Assembly (NCBI GenBank): GCA_015698045.1
Contig: BLAL01000018.1
Span: 558,001-622,000, forward strand
DNA from: Rhizophagus clarus
Lineage: Eukaryota > Glomeromycota > Glomeromycetes > Glomerales > Glomeraceae
Direction of reading: 5' to 3'
Length of the DNA stretch: 64,000 nt
The translations under genes were made by a program, and so were the position numbers. The notes under the pieces are model-generated. The model did no database searches, was not told where the DNA came from, and saw only the letters and a program-made list of their open reading frames with translations. The first letter of the stretch is position 1. Each line of letters opens with the position of its first letter. This document shows, in pieces, positions 11,307 to 22,234 of the stretch.

Positions 11307-12764
11307 ATGTTAAAACTCAATAATGATATACTTTCCTTAATATTTGAAGAATTACAAGATTCTTCAAAATCTCTCTTTTCATGTCTAATGGTCAATAGAC
11401 TTTGGTGTGAAACAGCGATTCCAATTTTATGGAGAAATCCTTGGAGTTATTGTATTAATTATTATAATAAAAAATATTTATTTGTAGTTATTATTTCTTA
11501 TTTATCTAAAGATACTAAAGAATACCTAATGAGTCAAGGAATCTCATTATCACACAAATCACTTTTATTTGATTATTTATCTTTTTGTAAAAGTATTAAC
11601 ATACACATTATAAAATCTATAATTTCTCTTGGAACTTCTTCACCATATATTCGTTTATCTTTACAAAGAGAGTTTTATCGTCTCTTTATGAAGAAATGTT
11701 CGGGATTAAAGTATTTGGATATGAAACTATTTGAATTTGAAGAATTTTATTTTCCTGAAGTTGAACTTCCCTTTGAATCACTCCATGAATTAATATGTAA
11801 TACATATGTTGATTCATCATACTTTCATGGATTAGCACGTGTTTCTCATAATATACAAAGAATTAATATTGTTAATAAATTAAACACAAAAGCTAATCTT
11901 GGAATTGCTAGATTAATTGAAGTTCAGAAAAATTTAAAATATTTTGAATGGAAAGATTACTCTTTTGATTTCTTTCCTAGGGTAGATCCTTATAAAGAGG
12001 TTCTTATCGCGTTAGGAAAAAAAGCAAATACTATCAATCATTTAAAATTATATTTTAAATGTGATGATAATACTCTATTTAAGGTACTCCCAAAACTTCA
12101 TAATTTAAAATCATTAATAATTAATTATCTAAGATATTCTAATATAGAACAATTAGAAAGGTGTTTTTATCATGATCTTGAGATATTTAAAATAGATCAT
12201 TTGGATTTAAAAGCATCTTCCATTATAATTGAAAATAGCGGAGGACAATTAAAGAAAATTTTAATAGAACATGATGGATATGTTCATAATTTTAATAAAG
12301 ATTCTCTCATTTATATTCGTAAAATTCATGAAAACTGTCCTTTAATCGAATATTTATATCTTGCAATTACACCAACAAGGAAACATCTTAATGAATTGGA
12401 AAAATTATTAGAAGTTTGTCAAAACTTGAAGTCATTATTATTGATTATACGATATCATGTAGAAGCTGAGGAAGAATTTTTTAAAAATGAAGAAGAAATA
12501 TTAAAAATATTAATCAGATCGAAGCCAACTAATTTAAGGGAAATTAAATTTTTTCATGAATTTAGATGTTCTTTGAAAGCCCTAGAGGAATTCTTTGAAA
12601 AATGGAATGGTCATGCACTTTCCATAGTTACATCCGATTATATTCACGGAGGAAACGATCAACATTTTGTAGAATTGATTAATAAATATAAAGATAATGG
12701 AGTACTAAAAGATTTTAAGTGTGAGACTATAAAAAGTATAATGAATATGGGCTTTGAGGTCTGA
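11307..12764 (+). CDS. F-box protein with degenerate leucine-rich repeats (copy 1)
   Basis: Single-exon gene, 485 residues. The N-terminal F-box (about residues 1-45, LNNDILSLIFEELQDSS, CLMVNRLWCETAIPILW) is typical of the large Rhizophagus F-box family. The rest is a series of Leu/Ile-rich segments with LRR-like spacing (LPKLHNLKSLIINYL, NCPLIEYLYL, CQNLKSLLLII), probably forming a solenoid. By family knowledge it would join SCF ubiquitin ligases through Skp1 and select substrates with the LRR part; the substrate is unknown. Start chosen at the ATG that begins the F-box. The paralog at 36320-37756 aligns along the whole length. No lesions are seen. Confidence 0.88.
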   Translation: MLKLNNDILSLIFEELQDSSKSLFSCLMVNRLWCETAIPILWRNPWSYCINYYNKKYLFVVIISYLSKDTKEYLMSQGISLSHKSLLFDYLSFCKSINIHIIKSIISLGTSSPYIRLSLQREFYRLFMKKCSGLKYLDMKLFEFEEFYFPEVELPFESLHELICNTYVDSSYFHGLARVSHNIQRINIVNKLNTKANLGIARLIEVQKNLKYFEWKDYSFDFFPRVDPYKEVLIALGKKANTINHLKLYFKCDDNTLFKVLPKLHNLKSLIINYLRYSNIEQLERCFYHDLEIFKIDHLDLKASSIIIENSGGQLKKILIEHDGYVHNFNKDSLIYIRKIHENCPLIEYLYLAITPTRKHLNELEKLLEVCQNLKSLLLIIRYHVEAEEEFFKNEEEILKILIRSKPTNLREIKFFHEFRCSLKALEEFFEKWNGHALSIVTSDYIHGGNDQHFVELINKYKDNGVLKDFKCETIKSIMNMGFEV

Positions 12765-14430
12765 ATATTCTATGTTATAATGTCAATAGTTACAGTATAT
12801 TTATACTATGAGTAATATATATATATATATTACATTAAAGATTAGATTATAATTAATACCATTGTTCATAAAAAAATATAAAATAGGAACAGGACAGGAA
12901 GTCCATGGATATAGATAACATCTGGGACTTTGGGCAACTTATCTTAATGAGCATACCCATTATTTCGCAGAATCATAATCGTTGATGACATGTGAGATAT
13001 CTATTGTATCTAATGATGTACTTTCCATTATATCGAAAATATAATAAACATAAATATTTTTTTAAAAAAATAGAGATCGTTAAGATTCATCAATAATTTT
13101 TTGAATTATAAACGTTCAAAACATAAAAGATTTAGGAGTATTCAACAAACATCACGCATTCGTACTGTAATCACAAATTTTGCCAAAGGAAAATTTTTAT
13201 AAGTCAAGTGATAAATAATCACATATGTTCTAGATACGATTTATATGCTGAAAGACACGTTTTAAAATATTGAAAGATATGAAATTAGACAATTTTCTAT
13301 ATCTCATTATATACGTTTTTACATAGAATGATACTGAGAAAACGTATATACTGAGATACTGAAAATTGTATCTCTCGGTATTATAAGATAGATTGTCAAG
13401 TAGTAGTCTGATAATTGAAACTTTTCATAATAGTATCGGGCAACACTAATAAGATAATTTTATTAGAAAAAAAAATTTGATTAGCTTCTTGATATCAACC
13501 AATAATATGTGTTAAGAGTTCACATGATTTTTAACTGTTTTTCTAATTAATACATTTCGATTTTGGTTAATATATGTTATTATTTATTTAATAATTATAA
13601 ATTAATCCCAACTTTTGGATAATGAAATTAAAGTTTTAAGTTCTTGTATATTATATTCCATAAAACCATAATAAGTATTGAAACCGATTTAATACGTTAT
13701 ATAAACTACTAACAAAAATATTATTTTTATAATTGTTTTTTATTGCAATCAAAAAAAAAAGAGGCAAAATATTACAAACAAGAATGAAATTGGAAAAAAA
13801 AGATCTGAACTTCTGAGTATTAAATTAATTTTATTATCGACTCTAAAATTATATTACTATATAAAGAATTTCGTTGTGAAAATAGTTTAAATTGGTTTCA
13901 TTTGCGTTATTTTTATTTAAAATCAATGAAAATAATAAAAAGAAATACAAATTCCTCGACAGAGCGAAGTTATTGAGCACGAGAGTGTTTCTCTGTAAAT
14001 CGTACCATTTTTGCGTATCCTGCAAGAGTAAATAAATATATTCTATTACCAAACAGTATATTAAGATAACAAAGAAAAAGATTATGAGCAGCAAATAAAA
14101 TAATGAAATGAGAAACCACTGAACAAGTAGAATTCCATTTTATTTTTATTGGGAATGCACCATGTTTGTAGAATAAAAAAGTACAATAAATATGATTATA
14201 TGTACAGTCTCAGTTTCTGGGCTGATGTATAATCCAAAGATGTATAATTAGTTTATATGTTCTAAGTATACTAAATACATAAACTTTTCTAATTATATGC
14301 GTTGCATATTTTAATACTGATAAATTTTTTTTTTTTAACTATTTGACATTTTTTTTAAAAATTTTTATTTTTTTTTCTCTATATGAACTATTTATTATGA
14401 GTTAAATTTTTGGATCGAATTCTTCTGTAA
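12765..14430. other. AT-rich intergenic DNA
   Basis: Holds a hairpin at 13290-13368 (listed separately), a short TA run near 12818 and long A or T tracts near 13752 and 14326. The 81-codon minus-strand frame at 13849-14094 has no coding character. Confidence 0.35.
13290..13368. repeat. Imperfect hairpin, about 30-base arms
   Basis: CAATTTTCTATATCTCATTA... on the left and its near-complement ending ..GAGATACTGAAAATTG on the right, separated by a loop of about 20 bases. Likely a MITE or transposon relic. Confidence 0.5.
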
Positions 14431-16429
14431 TCATCTTTCTAAGTCCTCTATATCGACTGCCAAATTATCTTGTACTTCTGTCACTCTTTTTTGCATACTT
14501 TTCTTTCTTTTCATCTTTGTTGTTTTCCTTACCTTTATCCTTTGAAGTAGACACATTACTTGGTGTAGAATTGGAAATGGGTGGTACTGTATATCTAATT
14601 GCTCTTTTGTGATAACTTCATCTATAGATCTAACTTTCCAACAATCTTGAAAATCATCTTTCATCGAGAGTTCTAAAGCTCTCATCATAGAACTCTCGTT
14701 GTTGAAATAGCCTAATAAAAATTGTTTTTTGTGCACTTTGATTATTTTCACAAATGTTGCACCATATTTCTTCGCTGCATCTCTAACTTCTGCTTCTTTC
14801 TTTTTGGATATCTCTTCTTTGATCTCTTTTGTTAATTGCCATGAATTACAATAACGTATTTGTTGCAATTTCATAGATCCAGAATACCATCTTACATAGT
14901 GAATATTGTCTTTTAATTTCAGGTTTTTGAAAACTCAAATTTTAGGGATATATAAACTTACGTACATTAGTATTAGTAGACCGTGTTGGGGGCTGATTTG
15001 TTGTAGATTGCTTCGTTGTTTCGGTTTAGATGTATTTCTACTCTAACCGTTTGGTACTTGAATAATCTTTTAATTCTCAACCTTTTCACGTGGCCTATAT
15101 AACTTAAAGCTTCTATTACTTCGTTTTCTTTCCACTGTTTCGGTATATCATAAAAAATTAAATTACGCGCTTCGCTTGCGTAAATGTTTGTTTGATCTGC
15201 AACGGAATTTACTGAAACTTCGACTATCTTCCTATCTGGACGATATTGGTTCGACTTTCTCAGTTTTGTATTTTGCTTATCACTTGTGTTTTCCTTTTTT
15301 TTTGATATATCGTTTTCTTTTTTGGATTCTTCACATAATGTTTCTATCCTTTTTTCTAATCTTCCTATCTTTTCGTCTTTTTGTTTTATGATTAGATCTT
15401 TATATTCTACTTCGCTTTCCTTTTTCAGAATCATCTTAGCATCTTCTATATTCTTTCGTTGCGCCTCATATAACTGTCTTTGAAGTTCTGAATTTTGTTT
15501 AACTAATGCCAAGACGTTCTGTTCGTACAAATTATACGCTATTTTTTCGCCAACTTTTAGTAAAAGTTCTATAGTCTCCACATTTAGATGAGAAAAATGG
15601 CTTATATTTTTGAAAAAACTGGGAGGTTTTGCTGTTTTTCCAAAAACTTTGTCTATCTTGTCCGTAAAATACCTTGGAGATCTCAATCCTATTTCTGTAA
15701 AATACCCTATAAAAAATAAGTGTCCGGATAATGTCCAGAAAATGTCCAGAAAAAAATTCTAAAATATTGTCCGGAAATTCTGGACACTGTGTGTCCGGAA
15801 ACTGTTCCGAAAACACTGCATTTTCGGGATATTAGGAATTTGTCCTGAAATTGTCCAGAAATGTATTTTCATAAAATTTTGCCACAAAAGATGATCAATG
15901 GATAGATGATCATCATTATTCCTTAACCCAAAATTTTTATATCATAGATATATAGTATTTTTGCCTGCTCTGCAATTTTAATTAGTACGACAGAAAAGGT
16001 TTTGAATGTCAGTTTTATGCTTTTCGCATTTTTTTACAAAATTAATTTATCCTTTTTTGGAAATAGTATCCAGAATTTGTCCTGAACTTTTTCATGTCCG
16101 GAATTTGTCTATCTCGTTTTTTTACTATGTCCAGAATTTGTCCAGGTTTAACTGTCCAGAATTTGTCCAAAATTTTATACCTAACAAATACTGGACGAAT
16201 TCAGGACAAAGTTAGGACATGTCAAAATTTTAAGTATCAGAAGTGTGTCAGACATGTACCAAAAAAGTGGACATTTTCCGGACACATCAGATTTATTCCG
16301 GACATTTTCCAGACATTTTTGATAACATTTTCCGGACATTTATTTTTTATAGGGATATTCTCTAATAAAGTTGGAACTTTCTTTATAAAAAATGTTTGCG
16401 AACTGTGTTTTGTCATAAATGTTATCCAT
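14431..16429 (-). pseudogene. RRM-like, coiled-coil gene interrupted by a transposon
   Basis: The original coding frame starts at ATG 16429-16427 (MDNIYDKTQFANIFYKESS..), is cut at 16355 by a 650-bp element, and resumes at 15701 (FTEIGLRSPRYFTDKID). Dropping the element plus one ATA target copy leaves the frame exactly continuous. Next come a Gln/Lys/Glu-rich coiled coil (ELQRQLYEAQRKN, KDEKIGRLEKRIETL), then an RRM-like fold (ARNLIFYDIPKQWKENEV, VKRLRIKRLFKYQTV). A strong donor GTAAGT at 14961 joins to 14909-14431 (HNIHYVRWYSG), but only from a reading frame shifted near 15010-15030, so there is a second lesion. Relatives are abundant in Rhizophagus and may be LINE ORF1-like or domesticated; I cannot decide which. 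Confidence 0.75.
15705..16354. mobile_element. 650-bp CCCTAT terminal-inverted-repeat element, 3-bp target duplication
   Basis: Ends are CCCTATAAAAAATAAGTGTC on the left and its inverse on the right (..TTATTTTTTATAGGG), followed inward by many TGTCCGGA / TGTCCAGAA subterminal repeats in both directions. The direct repeat ATA (15702-15704, 16355-16357) flanks it. The target duplication is confirmed independently because excision restores the host reading frame. It has no transposase and is therefore non-autonomous. A 3-bp duplication suits PIF/Harbinger or CACTA; the CCCTAT end is not diagnostic to me. A second family member lies at 55069-56595. Confidence 0.85.
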
Positions 16430-16559
16430 TTTATAAACTCTTGTCCTGATTTTTATTATTCAAAATATGTAAATATTTCTTTAAATATTACTTTGAAAAA
16501 TTTTGAACAAATGATCAGCGGAAAGAGTTTTCCACAGTATACATTATAAATTTTTTTTT

Positions 16560-17482
16560 CTTGTTTACTCTTTAAAATCAATTGTTAAAACTCCACCCGA
16601 GGTGATGTGTCACCCAATAATGACGGCTTGATCGACGGAATTCGCAATCTGTACTTAATGTGCGACATTCATTCGATTCATCTCATATTTTCCAAATAAA
16701 ACTTTTATTCACTTATGTCCTCCGATTGGTTCTTTTCCAGTTGAAAACTGAGGTACAGTCGTACCGATACTCATTGTTTTTTTTTTGTGAAGGTAAAATC
16801 TAAAATACCTAAAATTCGACGATGAATACTTTGCAGAGAAAGATTACCAGTATGACTAAAGAAGACCTTGAACGTTACGGACTGGAAATCGGTCTATCAA
16901 TTATTGAAAGTAACTGAGGTATTCATGGACCAATAAGAGTGTTCGTTCTCATACCGCAATTTTAAAAGGATACAAGAGTAGCGAAATTTTACCAGGTATT
17001 TTACATGTAACACGGAACCCGTGAGGGATCATCATTAATATAATAACGATTTTATTTGTACATGGGTAACTAATTAAATTAAGTTAAACTTATCTTTTTA
17101 TGGTATTTTCTGTATAATTAAAAAATTCCTTAAATTGTATAATTTATGTCAGTGGCTGATTATTGTATAATTATCTTTTTGATTAGATTGAAAGTTCCAT
17201 TAAAGTGTTCCACTAAATAATAAATAATAATAGTTCAAATAATTGACTTAATGACGAAGTTAGTATATTTTATTCTATCACGCATAAAGAATTTTAGAAT
17301 TTTTTTTCTTTGATTTTGGTTAGTTATTTTATTTTTTTTTTTTTAATACTATTTTCCTAATTAATAAATCGCGATTTTTTTTTATATATTATTGCTTTCC
17401 TAATTCTAATACATAGATCGCACAAATATATCTAAAGATGGGGACCAACGTCTTAAAATGGAGGTCACTCAAAAACTAATCT
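16560..17482. other. Intergenic DNA with a decayed coding fragment
   Basis: At 16821-17030 there are two open pieces in different frames: MNTLQRKITSMTKEDLERYG (stop at 16917) and RYSWTNKSVRSHTAILKGYK. The phrase TKEDLERYGLEIG resembles a SAM-domain helix pair seen in Rhizophagus proteins, but the match is short. The rest is AT-rich DNA with poly-T runs near 17330. Confidence 0.3.
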
Positions 17483-17514
17483 AGCCGTTATAACATAATT
17501 ATGTTATAACGGCT
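17483..17514. repeat. Perfect 32-bp palindrome
   Basis: AGCCGTTATAACATAA followed directly by its exact complement TTATGTTATAACGGCT, with no loop. It sits at the left edge of the minisatellite below. It could be a cruciform, a binding site for a dimeric protein, or fused transposon ends. Confidence 0.85.
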
Positions 17515-17519
17515 TAAGT

Positions 17520-17830
17520 TAGGTTATGAGGGTATCGATAGGTTATATAGTCATCATTAGGCTAATTGGTCATCATCAGGTTATATGGTCACTATTAAAT
17601 TATATGGTCATCTACTTATATTTTCACCTACTTATCAGGTCATATGGTTATTAGCAGACCATGTGGTCATAAATGATCATCGGTAGACTATATGGTTATA
17701 TGGTTGTTAGTAGGATATATCATTATTGGTAGGATATATGGCTATCGGCAGGTTGAATGATCATTAGTAGACTATATGGCTATCATCAGATTATATAATT
17801 ACTGGTAGGTTATATGGTTACTGAGGTGGT
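17520..17830. repeat. Degenerate minisatellite, AGGTTATATGGTCAT unit
   Basis: About 15-18 imperfect copies of an 18-20 bp unit built around (A/G)GGTTATATGGTCATCAGT, with drift to AGACTATATGGCTATC and similar. Copies become more divergent to the right. No coding potential. Confidence 0.75.
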
Positions 17831-19498
17831 TATCGAGTTTGGTGTCTGCCAAAGAAAATCATGAGGCTAAAATTTCTGAGACCGCGCGGTTCTGGGAATA
17901 TATATATATATATATATCTGTATTTTTCCTTGTGATATATTGTCTCACTCATGTGTAGTCTCGAGATTTTTCTGGTGATGCTGGTGACACTTATCAAGAA
18001 TGGTTTATTTCACACTGTGAAGCTGAAGGAGATATGAAAGGGCGTCACCAATTGGAATATTACTAGTGACACCAATGTTGGGCCTCGGAAGAGATGTCTC
18101 GTTGCGATCAAAAAAGTAAAAAAGTGTAGACTTGAGATTTTTTCTGGTGACACTGATGTCGCTAGTATCTCTTGGGCATCAGTTGTTTTTTACTAATGCA
18201 CATCTGGAAGTGCGCTATATTTCAAGAAAATCTGAAGAAGGCTTCACCAATTTTTGCTATCACCATACCCAAGTAGATATCTAGGAAAAGTGCAGCCTTC
18301 TGCCAATATTTTTATAATAGATTACATACGCACTTGGCTTCACTTTCAGATATACACTCTTGATAACCTGAAGATTTTAGCGAACCAAGTTTGCCCAAAT
18401 TTCTTCTGAAATTTCACTGACCTCGGGTCAGGAAAAATCACGTGTTTTATTTTATGATTTGTCTACTAAGTTCATTATCGTTTCTTTTTGTATTCTTCGA
18501 AAAAAATAATTAACCATTTTGGAAATATTTTGGAGTATATAAGGTTTTCCTTACTAATGGCATGCATACCTCAACTTTTTCAGACAAAACTGATCACATT
18601 GGAACTGGCTCCCTCGCTCGACAGCGCTGACTTCGATGAATATTTAAGTGACTTAAGCAGTTGTACTGATAATGGATCTGGCTTATACAGAAAGGGAGGG
18701 AAAAAGGGTAGTTAGTTTCGCGAGTAATAGCAGTAGCGTTAACAATGATGACGAAATTAGTAATAGTTAGTATTGAGTAGCGGGAAGGAACTCCCATTTT
18801 ATGGGTTAGGGCTCGAGTGATTTCTCCCTTGAAACATCCGCTACTCCATTTATTAGTTTAGCTGACTGAACTTTTTACATTGATAATCTATTTACAAAAA
18901 TAGATGTGCGTGCATAATTTATTACAATTGATTAAGTATACTGCATTCGCAAATATAAATTTTATATTACTACAATGTAATCTAATAATACATGAAACAA
19001 ACTACTAATATTGGCTTATAAGATATATACATAAAATATCTTACCCAGAAATACTAACACACGTGTATTGATTTCACATATACTATTATTTTTTTATTTG
19101 ATCATCTGAAACGGTTATGTCGGTCGGAATTTGATTATATTATTTAATCTAATGGAAAACGCTTTATCTTTATAGTAAAACTATGGTCATTTGAATTCGT
19201 TTAAGGACATCAATAAAAAATTAACAAAAAATGAGAATAATTGCAGCATCTAATAATTTCATTTATTTTCATGTCAAAAACTTGATTAGAAAAAAAAAAA
19301 AAAAAAAATCCTATGTTTCATGAAATTTTACAAATAAATTCAATGGTTACTCAGCATGAAGGTCAGTCAAAAAAATTTAGTGGTGAACAACAAGATCTTG
19401 TGGAATTTTTGTGTCACAGTGCAATGTTTGTGCGCGAATTTGACCATCTAGCTATTAGTCTGCCTACCATGTTTGCAGATAGATTTAATTATTTTTGG
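17831..19498. other. Intergenic DNA with an internal repeat pair
   Basis: A TA microsatellite lies at 17898-17917. Near 17958 and 18127 an imperfect direct repeat (GTCTCGAGATTTTTCTGGTG / GACTTGAGATTTTTTCTGGT) recurs, with CTGGTGACAC motifs nearby. The open frame at 18488-18715 ends in a GC-richer piece (LAPSLDSADFDEYLSDLSS) of unknown origin. An 18-A run lies near 19290. No gene can be called. Confidence 0.35.
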
Positions 19499-19501
19499 TT
19501 A

Positions 19502-20363
19502 GGGCAGTGACATATATTAGCTAATATTTTTTTATTATAGGCGCTTACCCCCACCCCCAGGTAAGATATCTTGGTCACGTGCAACCAATCATATTTTTAA
19601 AAAATCGTGTAACCTAAGATTTTCGCTTACCCCCCCCACCCCAGTGTTGGCAAGTGACATGAAATGATACAAATGATATTAGTGACATGTCACATGTCAT
19701 TATATCATTTCAAAAGGCAAATGACAAATGATTGTCATTTAAAATATATCATGTGACCTGTAATATATTTCGCAATTTATTCTGAACTTTTTATTACATC
19801 AGATATTTAATTCAAGTTTATCATTGAACTAACATAAACTGGCATTTGATTCATTAAACAAATTAAGTAGATTTCATTTAGCTAATGGATTATCTACTGG
19901 ATGAGTATCCTGCCCACCTACTTCAAAATTATAAGTTTCTTCATTTATAACATCATCGCTATCTAAATGATTTTCTTTGTCAACCAACTGACAAAAACAC
20001 AAAAAAAAATTAAAATCTTTAGATTCATTTTGCATAAAATAAAATGTTATCCCTTATTTTTTTCCAAATTTAATAAACGAAATATGTTCATTAAGCTATT
20101 TTGGATATACAAGCCTAAAAGAATTACCATTAAGAAATATTTTTGCCACAAAATGGATCATCAAATGATAATGACATTATCATTTAAAGATGACACATGT
20201 CATTTTGTCACTTGTCATTTGTAAATGACATTTATTTTAAATGATACGAATTCTTATATCATTTTGATATCATTTGGGATCATTTAAAAATTAGCCAAAT
20301 GACATTGTCATTTGCCATCACTGCCCCACCCCCTAAAATATTAGCTAATATATGTCACTGCCC
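19502..20363. mobile_element. GGGCAGTGACATAT MITE, copy 1 (PIF/Harbinger-like), interrupted
   Basis: Ends GGGCAGTGACATATATTAGC and its inverse, flanked by the 3-bp direct repeat TTA (19499-19501 and 20364-20366), the TWA-type target of PIF/Harbinger elements. The body carries GCGCTTACCCCC and AGATATCTTGGTCACGTGCA. It is split by a hAT-like insertion at 19642-20323; without that insertion it matches the reverse complement of copy 2 at 21212-21368 almost throughout. Confidence 0.85.
19642..20323. mobile_element. 682-bp hAT-like non-autonomous element nested in the MITE
   Basis: Ends CAGTGTTGGCAAGTGACATG and inverted CAGTGATGGCAAATGACAAT, flanked by a perfect 8-bp duplication CCCCACCC (19634-19641 and 20324-20331). 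CAGTG-type ends plus 8 bp is the hAT signature. The interior contains repeated ATGACATGT/AAATGATA motifs, rich in inverted pairs. The 85-codon frame inside (19967-20224) looks non-coding. Confidence 0.88.
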
Positions 20364-20366
20364 TTA

Positions 20367-20874
20367 ATTTGATAATTATTTATTAAAATAATTGTTTCTG
20401 CTGATTTTAAATAGAATGATTTAATTATATGACTTTTAAGCAAGATAATGAATTTAAATATATACATTGTTCATATATATGGCTCGTGGCATGTGATTGA
20501 AATTGTATTTGATATTCACATCGGACTCAAATTTCAATTTTGGCCCAATTCAACTTTAATTTTGATTGACATACAAAATGTAAATATGCCTAAGTATATT
20601 ATTTCATAATCGTTAAATATATAAAAATACAATAGAGTAATTCGTATAAACGTAAAATATTATATAAATAGAAGAATCATAGAGAATTATAACTAGAACA
20701 AAAAAGGAATGTTAATGAAAGAAAATAAATTTAATAAATGGTAATGTTTGGCACGTCAAGCGATTTGGTTGATTACATTTTAATGGATAAATAAAATAAA
20801 CTAAGATACATGACAAATAAATAAATTAGATAATTCGACGAACTACAAATATTTTTATAAAATTTACAGCTGAT
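20367..20874. other. AT-rich intergenic DNA
   Basis: Nothing identifiable. Confidence 0.3.
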
Positions 20875-21079
20875 TTCATAATGTACGGGACACATGACAA
20901 AATTCGATGCCGACTGCCGAGAGCTTGTCGGATTGCCGGTTGTTGACAAATAGAAAAAATAAAAATAAACGATATAAAACATTAGTAACTACTGTATATG
21001 TATATTTTCCGACAAGCCGGCAACCTGAAAGTCTCGGCAGTCGGCATCAAATTTTGTCATGTGTCCCGTACATTATGAA
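20875..21079. mobile_element. 205-bp MITE with very long inverted ends
   Basis: The left arm starts TTCATAATGTACGGGACACA and continues through CATGACAAAATTCGATGCCGA and CTGCCGAGA; the right arm is the inverse with one mismatch over the first 48 bases, then both degrade around GTCGG and GCCGG. The central 75 bp is AT-rich. No target duplication is evident, so the class is unknown. Confidence 0.75.
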
Positions 21080-21211
21080 CCCAGATTCTATTTCACCTCG
21101 TCTTAGATCACGTGATTTACAAATTTGGTAATTCTGCTGACACTATGCATCTGGCCGGAATTATAGGACCGGTCCGTTGACCATCCTTACTCAAAATGCA
21201 AAGATTGATAA

Positions 21212-21368
21212 GGGCAGTGACATATTAGGGGGTGGGGGGTAAACGAAAATCTTAGGTTACATGATTTTTAAAAAATATGATTGGTTGCACGTGACCAAGA
21301 TATCTTACCTGGGGGTGGGGGGTAAGCGCCTATAATCAAAAAATATTAGCTAATATATGTCACTGCCC
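21212..21368. mobile_element. GGGCAGTGACATAT MITE, copy 2 (PIF/Harbinger-like), intact
   Basis: 157 bp, ends GGGCAGTGACATATTAGG and inverse ATATGTCACTGCCC, flanked by TAA direct repeats (21209-21211, 21369-21371). It is in inverted orientation relative to copy 1 and lacks the hAT insertion, so it shows the uninterrupted structure. Confidence 0.85.
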
Positions 21369-21371
21369 TAA

Positions 21372-22234
21372 AATAGAAGTCAATGACTCGGATAATTCAA
21401 TGGGATAACACATTTCAATCATTTCACGTAATGGTCATAAAGGTGGCTTTAGTTGCAATTTCTCATTATGTAGGAAATTATTTCCACTCTGTCACAGATC
21501 TACGATGCAATGATACTGGAGGAATTTACTTATCATCATAACTCCAAAAATTTTTTCAAAAAATATTTTTAAGAAAAATTGACAAAACAATATAAAAGAA
21601 GAGTTCAAAACAACTTTGCAAATCACAACTAGGTGGAAACTTTGGGAAAGGTTTATTCCAGCAAGTGAAAATGATATTATATCAAAAGAGTATAGGTATA
21701 TTAGGATAAAAAAATTATATAAACTTCAGAATATGAGAGTCGAAATAAATACTACAACATAAAGAGAAAAAGATTTTGCGAAAGTATTTTTTATGCAACA
21801 TTATCATATTACGTTATGGAGGAAACTTGATGGTTAAAGAACAGAAGAAAGAGTTCAATGGCTGTTAATCAAAAAGATGGATGATAGTATAGACATATCA
21901 CTTTTTTTATATTCTTTACTATAGGTTCCGTAATTTCTTTCGTCCTATTAATAGTTTCGACAAGTTTATATAAAGATCAAGAAATAGAAGAATTAGAGGA
22001 TTCAAAATTTAGGAATGTTTATGTGAGGTATATGAAAAGATTTGATGATAATATGCAAATTTAAAGATAAAATATTACTTGAAAAGGTAGAGAGATTGAG
22101 ATATCGCAGATGGTATGGGCGAATGCAAAAGAATCGAAAACTAAGCCAACGGATATTATCATACAATAATAAACTGCTTGTAACATAAACATCTACGATT
22201 ATACTTGTGTAAAGAATTTGCGAATTTGCTGATT
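21372..22234. other. Intergenic DNA downstream of the Asn-rich gene
   Basis: AT-rich; includes the 3' flank of the minus-strand Asn-rich gene. The minus-strand frame 22002-22238 overlaps the gene end and has no independent support. Confidence 0.3.

Noticed and set aside
15532-15816. 94-codon frame MFSEQFPDTQCPEFPDN.. on the minus strand
   Set aside because: It is an out-of-frame reading across the element end and the RRM-like gene; its repeats come from TGTCCGGA motifs.
17520-17830. Possible CRISPR-like array
   Set aside because: Units are contiguous and degenerate with no spacers, and the host is a eukaryote.
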